The notes under the pieces: model-generated
Database searches by the model: none
The model's input: only the letters and a program-made list of their open reading frames with translations
Told to the model about the DNA's origin: nothing
Shown: positions 57,950 through 64,000 of the stretch, piece after piece
Numbering within the stretch: the first letter of the stretch is position 1
How the letters are laid out: the number at the start of each line of letters is the position of its first letter
Assembly (NCBI RefSeq): GCF_026210795.1
Contig: NC_089446.1
Coordinates: forward strand, 2,633,001-2,697,000
Reading direction: 5' to 3'
Length of the DNA: 64,000 bases
Source of the DNA: Rhizophagus irregularis
Lineage: Eukaryota > Glomeromycota > Glomeromycetes > Glomerales > Glomeraceae
Translations under genes and position numbers: made by a program

Positions 57950-59940
57950 AGTTTTTGGAAGTACCAATTTCCAGGTACCCGATTTAAAGCCCTTTTGCTG
58001 GATAATTGTTTTCATGTTTTCACTGATTTTTGTAGATTGTTAGAACAAATTGCACTAATCAAAAAATATCTTGCTAAAAATTCTATTTGGAACTTACAAA
58101 AAAAAAGAAAAAAAAATATTAAAAATAATAATAAAAAAAATAAATAAAATAGTCTCATAAAGAAACTTACGGTTTCAGTTCCAATACATTGATTCGAAAC
58201 TTTAGGACCTATAATAAAAATAAAAAAAAGAAACATTGAAAAAGTTTCTTATAAAAAAAATAAAATAAGTTTCATTTTAAAATTCGAAACTTACCATCCT
58301 GAAGGCAGAACTAATTATAATTCATTTCGCCTTGCTGGTATCTCTTCTATGCTTAGTGCCATAAACTTCATAACAACCATCTTAAATATGCGAACTCTGG
58401 ATATTTCATTACACCGTATGCCTCTGTTTGCATGAGCTGTATTAGTGACAGTCATTCTATTATTATTATCTTTACCAGTTCTAGCAGGTAGCTATTTCTA
58501 TCTCTTTCACAACGAATTAACGAAATTTGCAGTTTAAGCATTCCCAACGCATTTCAACGCGTTTCAGATTTAAAACCTACAAAAGAAAGTAAAATAGAAA
58601 TGTTAGCTAGCGTTTCTAATTAAATAAATGAAAAAAAAAACAATTACTTCACAATGGGATGTTGTGAAACTTATATTTCAAACGTTTTCGGTGCATTCCC
58701 AATTCAAGATAACACTCCGATCTGATCCTACAAAAAAGATAAAGGAGATGTTAGTAAACGTTTCCTAATAAAAATTTTAAAAAAAATAAATTTTAAAAGG
58801 TTTGAAGTGAATCTCTTCAAAACTTACCATCTGATACTAAACCAACGAATTCTATTATATACCTAAATAAATAAAAGAAAAAGGAAATATTAGTAAACAT
58901 TTCCTAATTTTTAAAAAAACAAACAAATAACGGTAATTTCGTAATAAAACGTACAAAACTTACTGTTTCAGAACCTGTATCCAATACCGGATATTCTTGA
59001 ACCTACAAAAAATAAAGGATCAGTTAGAACGGTTCCTAATAAAAATTCTATTTTAAAAAGTTATTTAAGTTTTATAACGAAACAAAACTTATCCAACCGT
59101 TCATCTGTTCTGAACACTTTGATCCTACAAAAATGATAAAGGGAATGTTAACAAATAAAAATTAAAAAAAAAAAATCAATTTTAAAAGTTTTGAAGTGAA
59201 ACTTTTCAAAACCTACCATTCTACTACTATATCTAAGATCTGAAGTTAAACACCTACAAAAAAAATTATAGGAAACATTAGTGCCGTTTCCTAAAAGAAA
59301 TTAAAATTTTTTTTTAAAAAAGTTTACCATTTCATTTTCCAATCGAATACGCCAAGTCTTACAAAAAAAAATTATAGGAAACGTCAGTTTCCTAAACTAA
59401 AAGGATTAAAAAAATATAATTTACAAAAGTTTTAAAGCTTTCGAAACTTACCATTTGAAAAACGGGAAAATAAAAGAAAAGGAGAGAATGAAAAGGAAAG
59501 GGAGTAATGAAAGAGAAAGAGAAGGGAGGAGGGGAAATAAAAGGAAAGGAAAGGAGAAAAAACAAAGGGCGAAAAAAGAAATTTTTAAAAAAAGGTTAAA
59601 AAAAGTTTTGAAGCAAATGCTTCAAAACTTACTATTTTGAAAATGGAAGGAAGGGGAGAAAGCGAAAAGAAAAAAGGAGAATAAAAGAGAAGGAAAGGGG
59701 AGAATAAAAAGGAAAAGAGAAGCGAAAAGGGAAGGGAAAATGAAAGGGAGAAAAAAGAAATTATAAAAAAAAACTTAAAAAAGTTTTGAAGCAAATGCTT
59801 CAAAACTTACCATTTGGAAAATGGGAGAAAAGGGAAGGGGATAACAAAAGAGAAAAAGAAGAGGAGAATGAAAAGGGGAAGGAGAGAATGAAAGAAAGAA
59901 AAGGAAAGTCGTGAGAAAAAAATTAAGCTTTTGCTAAAAA
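57950..59940 (-). repeat. Array IV: intron/exon-like tandem units on the minus strand
   Basis: Minus-strand acceptors (T-rich tract plus GTAG, TTTAG or GTAAG) precede blocks starting at 59357, 59253, 59124, 59002, 58862, 58727 and 58576; spacing 104-151. Blocks end ...ATG or similar, followed by GTAAGTTTTGAAG or GTAAACTT. Between donor and acceptor lies a hairpin with a branch-point-like loop: AGGAAAT-GTTTACTAAT-ATTTCCT, AGGAAAC-GGCACTAAT-GTTTCCT, AGGAAAC..TTTACTAAC..TCTCCT. Donors at about 59806 and 59630 are embedded in AAGTTTTGAAGCA-TT-TGCTTCAAAACTT stems. At 59455-59930 the pyrimidine tract is expanded to a nearly pure purine/pyrimidine strand split in three units of about 180 bp. Open frames inside (58236-58012, 59455-59640, 59803-59585) are by-products. 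Confidence 0.65.
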
Positions 59941-60096
59941 AAGCTTAATTTTTTTTTCGCAATACTGCAGCACCGCAGCAGGCGTAGCAGTAATTATTAA
60001 TTCAATATCACATAATATACATGATATGTAGATTTATATAAATAGGGGGCTTTTTCCTGAAATTTTTTTTTATATTTTTTTTTAATAGATGTATAT

Positions 60097-60590
60097 GTTG
60101 TGCCTCAAATTGATTCTTGCCTCAGCTGACAGCTGACGCACCTCAGATTAAAATCATCACCTGACGCGTCTCATTTGAATCGTATAAATTTAATCTACTA
60201 TAAATAAACTTTTTTCTATTAATTAAATTGCCTTCATGTTATAAGTAAATATATTTGTCACAATAATGTACACATATTCTGAAATTTTTATACAATTTTA
60301 ATTCATATTAAATATACAATGCGAATATATTTGGAAAATTTGCATTATAAACACATTTTTAAATGAAGATTTCAAAAGCAATCATGAATCCAATTGATCT
60401 AAAATTTTAGAATTGAATATTTGAAAATACAGCAAATAAGTTTTATTAATAATCAAATGTACATTAGATTAGAAAATTTAATGCTTAATTATAATCAATT
60501 TTTTATTGTAAAGTGAGGCACGTCAGGTGGCGATTTTAATCTGAGGTGCGTCAGCTGTCAGCTGAGGCAAGAATCAATCTGAGGCACAAC
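60097..60590. mobile_element. 494-bp MITE with about 80-bp inverted repeats
   Basis: Left GTTGTGCCTCAAATTGATTC and right (reversed) GTTGTGCCTCAGATTGATTC; the match extends about 80 bp with a handful of differences and includes CAGCTGACAGCTGACGCACC. AT-repeat flanks hide the target duplication. No coding frame. Lies between the two divergent arrays IV and V. Confidence 0.8.
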
Positions 60591-61459
60591 ATATATATGT
60601 GCTTATATATACATATATATATATCTATTAACTTTAATACTTTATGAAAAGCCCCTCCTCTATAAATAGGTAGAGGTCATAAAATACCTATAGGGGAAGA
60701 GCCATTGCTGCCCCTTTCGTCTATTTTATAGTGATAAAAAGAGGAAGTCTTCAGTAGTAAGGTTTAATGTGTATTTATATATATTAATTATTAATATTAA
60801 ATAACACAATATATATATTAAATTACACCTGATATTAAAAAATCTCTATAAAAAGTATTTATATTTAAAATATAATTAAAAACTTTTTAAAATATATTTA
60901 AAATATACTTAAAATATATCACTGGTCGAAATCAAAACTTTTGACCGTTAAGAGCTTTCGGCATGATTTTTGCCGATTGGTCATATGATTCGTCACATTT
61001 TTTGACCAATGGCAAAAATCGGTAAAATCAATTACAAATTGACTGATACTGATTGTTAAACAAAAGCTTGTTCAGTCTTTTGGTGGAAAATCAACTTATA
61101 CTGATTGATATACGAAAAATTGTTCCTTTAAGATCATTCAGTAAATTATGCCGATTGGTCATATAAATCGACACAATTTTGCCAAATTTGCCAAATTGGT
61201 AAAAATTGGCAATAATTCGGCAAATCAGTTGTTGAAATCATCAGATGATTAAGATCGACATTTTACAGAAACTTTTTTAAACTTTTTAAACTTTTCGCAT
61301 CCTTTCCTCCCTCTCTTTCGTCCTTTTCCCTTCCTTTTTTTACACCTTAGTTCTTCACATAAATGTACACATTGAATTCGGTAACTTTTTATTAAATTAA
61401 AAAAGTTTCGAAATTTCTTTAAAAAAACGTTTTTTAACGTTAAAAAACGTTTCTTTTTT
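60591..61459. other. Region between arrays IV and V
   Basis: At 60955-61210 the phrases TGCCGATTGGTCATAT and ACAATTTTGCC/GGCAAAAATCGG recur twice, direct and inverted, probably a transposon remnant. The minus-strand frame 61551-61249 overlaps the first array units and is not considered a gene. Confidence 0.35.
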
Positions 61460-64000
61460 ATACTTTTAGTGAAGAAAATCAGTTCCGGCTTGAATACCGA
61501 TATTACAGGTAAAGTTTTGAAAAATTTCGAAACTTTAAAAAAAAAAAACATTTTTAGATAAAAACGTTTCTTTTTTATATTTTTTGCAGGAAATCGGTTC
61601 CAGTGTGGATACCGTTTCTCTAGATAAAGTTTTGAAAGATTTTTGAAACTATCTTAAAAAAAAACGTTTTCTAACTAAAAAACGTTTTTTTTCATTTATT
61701 ATGGTAGGAAATCAGTTCCGGCGTGGATACCGTTTCCCTAGGTAAAGTTTTGAAAAAAATTTTCGAAACTTTCTTTAATAAAACGTTTTTAATAAAAAAA
61801 CGTTTTTTTTTATTATTTTTTTATATAGGAATTCGGTTCCAGCGTGGATACCGATATTCCAGGTAAAGTTTCGAAAATTTTCGAAACTTTAATAAAAAAA
61901 CGTTAAATATTAACGTTTTTTATTATATTTTTTTGTAGGGAATCGGTTCCAGCGTGAATACCAAATCCTAAAGTAAAGTTTCGAAAATTTTCGAAACTTT
62001 AATATAAAAAACGTTAAATATTTAACGTTTTTTTTAATTTTTTTGTAGGGATATTGGTTCCGGCGTGGATACCAAATCCCAAAGTTAAGTTTTGAAAAAA
62101 AAGTTTCGAAACTTTCTTAAATAACGTTTTTTAACAAAAAAAAACATTTTTTTTTTATTTATTTTTGTGGGAAATCGGTTCCGGCGTGGATACCGTTTCC
62201 TAGGTAAAGTTTTGAAAATTTTCGAAACTTTAATATAAAAAACGTTATATTTAACGTTTTTTTTAATTTTTTTGTAGGGATATCGGTTCCGGCGTGGATA
62301 CCGAATCCCAAAGTTAAGTTTCGAAAAAAGAATTTCGAAACTTTCTTTAATAAAACGTTTTTATACTAAAAACGTTTTTTTTTTATTATTTTTTATATAG
62401 GGCTATCGGTTCCAGCTTGGATACCGAAACCCAAGATAAGTTTCGAAAAATTTCGAAACTATAATAAAAAAACTTCGTAAGTTCTTTGATTTTTTTTATT
62501 TTTTTTTTAATAAAATATGAACGGTTAATACTAACCGTTCTTTTTTACTTTTTTTTTTAGTTTCGGCACTCGGGTGGGCTTCCGAAGTACAGAAATCCAA
62601 AGATTCGTAAGTAGTACGAATTCTTTGGATTTTTTTTTGTTTTTTTTTTAAATAAAATATGAACGGTTAATACTAACCATTCTTTTTTACTTTTTTTTTA
62701 GGTCAGCTCTCGGGTGACTTCCGAAGAATGGAAAAATGGAAAAAACCAAGTTTCGTAAGTTCGAAACTTGGTTATTTTTTTTTTTGTTTAATTTTTAATA
62801 TTATGAACGGTTATTAACCGTTCTTTTTCTTTTATTTTTTATAGGTGGGAGGGGCTTCCGAGTTCCGAAGAACGAAAAAAAACCAAGATTCGTAAGTATA
62901 TATACGAATCTTGGTTTTTTATTTTATTTTTTTTTAATTTTATTAACGAACGGTTACTAATAACCATTCGTTCTTTTTTTAGGTTCGGTGGACTTCCGAA
63001 TTCCGAAGATCAGAAAAGAACCAAGATTCGTAAGTATATACGAATCTTGGTTTATTTTTTTGTTTTATTTTTAATATTACGAACGGTTACTAATAACCGT
63101 TCCTCTCTTTTTTTTATAGGTCAGGTGGATTTCCGACGAATAGATGAACCAAGATTCGTAAGTACAAATACGAATCTTGGTCTTTTTATTTTTATTATAT
63201 TTTTTGATTTTTTTTTCTTCTATTTTGTAGGTTTTGGCATTCAATTCTTGAGCGTTGGATATATGGGTAAGTTTTGAAGTAAAACTTCGAAACTTTTTCT
63301 AAAAAAAATTATTTTAATTTTTTTTTAATTTTTTTTTTCTATTTGTAGGTTCGACTTTCAGTTCTTGGGCTTTGGATTTATGGGTAAGTTTCGAAGTGAA
63401 ACTTCGAAACTTATTTTAAAAAAAGATTTTTTTTTAATTTTATTTTAATTTTTTTTCTATTTTGTAAGTTCGACTTTCGGTTGGGCTTTGGATATATGGG
63501 TAAGTTTCGAAGTAAAACTTCGTAACTTATTTTAAAAAAATATATTTTTTTAATTATATTTTAATCTTTTTTTTCTACTTTGTAGGTTTCGACTTTCGGT
63601 TGGGCTTTGGATATATAGGATAGTTTCGAAGTTAAAACTTCAAAACTTTTTAAAAGAAATTTTTTTTAATTGTTTCTTTTTTCTATTTTGTAGGTTCGAC
63701 TTTCGGTTGGGCTTTGGATATATGGGTAAGTTTCGAAGTAAAATTTCAAAACTTTAAAAAAAATTGGTATTCTTAATTGTTTCTTTTTTCTATTTTGTAG
63801 ATTTCTTTCAGCTCTAGGGCATTTGGATATATAGGTGAGTTTCGAAGTGAAACTTTGAAACTTTTTAAAAGAAATATTTTTTTAATTGTTTCTTTTTTCT
63901 ATTTTGTAGATTTTGACTTTCGGTTCTTGGGCTTTGGATAGGTGAGTTTCGAAACTTTGCTTTCTTTTCAAAACTTTAAGAAAATTTTTAATTTTTATTT
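61460..64000 (+). repeat. Array V: at least 21 intron/exon-like tandem units, running off the window
   Basis: Blocks after (T)n-TAG start at 61470, 61590, 61708, 61829, 61939, 62049, 62170 (acceptor decayed to TGG), 62278, 62401, 62561, 62702, 62845, 62983, 63120, 63231, 63349, 63468 (GTAA), 63586, 63694, 63801 and 63910. Three subfamilies: 5' part with blocks like ATCGGTTCCGGCGTGGATAC and AACGTT hairpins; middle (62561-63160) with (T)TCCGAA blocks and GAACGGTTA..TAACCGTTC hairpins holding TACTAAC or TACTAAT; 3' part with TTCGACTTTCGGTTGGGCTT blocks and only the donor hairpin. Donors are GTAAAG, GTAAGT or GTGAGT and lie in or beside stems, for example AAGTTTCGAAGT-GAA-ACTTCGAAACTT. Block lengths 32-47 nt, mostly not divisible by three. 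Confidence 0.72.

Noticed and set aside
61249-63277. Open frames inside array V (61551-61249 -, 63047-63277 +)
   Set aside because: They cross unit borders and consist of Phe/Lys runs from T and A tracts.
57950-64000. CRISPR array
   Set aside because: Units are diverged, AT-rich, have splice-like signals and no constant short repeat with unique spacers; the genome is eukaryotic.

Overview
The window looks like a gene-poor, strongly AT-rich, transposon-riddled stretch of a fungal nuclear genome. The families seen (BED-finger hAT relics, Tc1/mariner copies, C2-domain proteins with Pro/Gly/Gln tails, several single-exon MATA-HMG-type HMG-box genes, short GT-AG introns of about 70-110 bp) best fit an arbuscular mycorrhizal fungus of the Rhizophagus type. 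That assignment is inference from family content and composition, not from a marker gene. No rRNA, convincing tRNA or CRISPR array was seen.

Layout. 0-3.9 kb: relics (BED finger, LINE C-terminus, a PARP-like domain gene with a frameshift). 3.93-7.41 kb: a decayed hAT transposon with target duplications and a small MITE in one of its introns. 7.47-9.43 kb: a second element with an 8-bp target duplication, filled by a tandem array of intron/exon-like units. 11.2-14.3 kb: an ORF1-like relic and an apparently intact four-exon gene for a ubiquitin-repeat/ZZ-finger/deiodinase-fold fusion. 14.9-20.3 kb: mariner relic, another intron-like array, a palindromic MITE, an AT desert and a Tc1-like element with perfect ends. 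22.5-23.7 kb: a six-exon C2-domain gene. 26.4-27.3, 32.3-32.9 and 43.2-43.6 kb: three different HMG-box genes. 37-50 kb: AT-rich DNA with many MITE families, several present twice or more. 51.0-54.9 kb: two adjacent elements with related ends, each with its own perfect 9-bp target duplication, carrying large tandem repeats. 57.9-64.0 kb: two divergent arrays of intron/exon-like units; the right one runs off the window.

Most striking observation: at least four tandem arrays with unrelated sequences share one design. Each unit of about 105-150 bp has a 3' splice site (T-rich tract plus TAG), a short block of about 32-47 nt, a 5' splice site (GTAAG or similar), and a hairpin whose loop carries a CTAAC/CTAAT-like branch-point motif. 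In the 58-64 kb arrays a second hairpin sits on the 5' splice site. Stems change in a compensatory way between units. The blocks are mostly not multiples of three, so the arrays do not read as one long protein; they may be amplified introns, a decayed or non-coding microexon system, or structured satellites.

The intact genes do not form an evident pathway: they are two probable signalling or redox adaptors (C2; ubiquitin-ZZ-deiodinase) and three HMG-type DNA-binding proteins lying between mobile elements.
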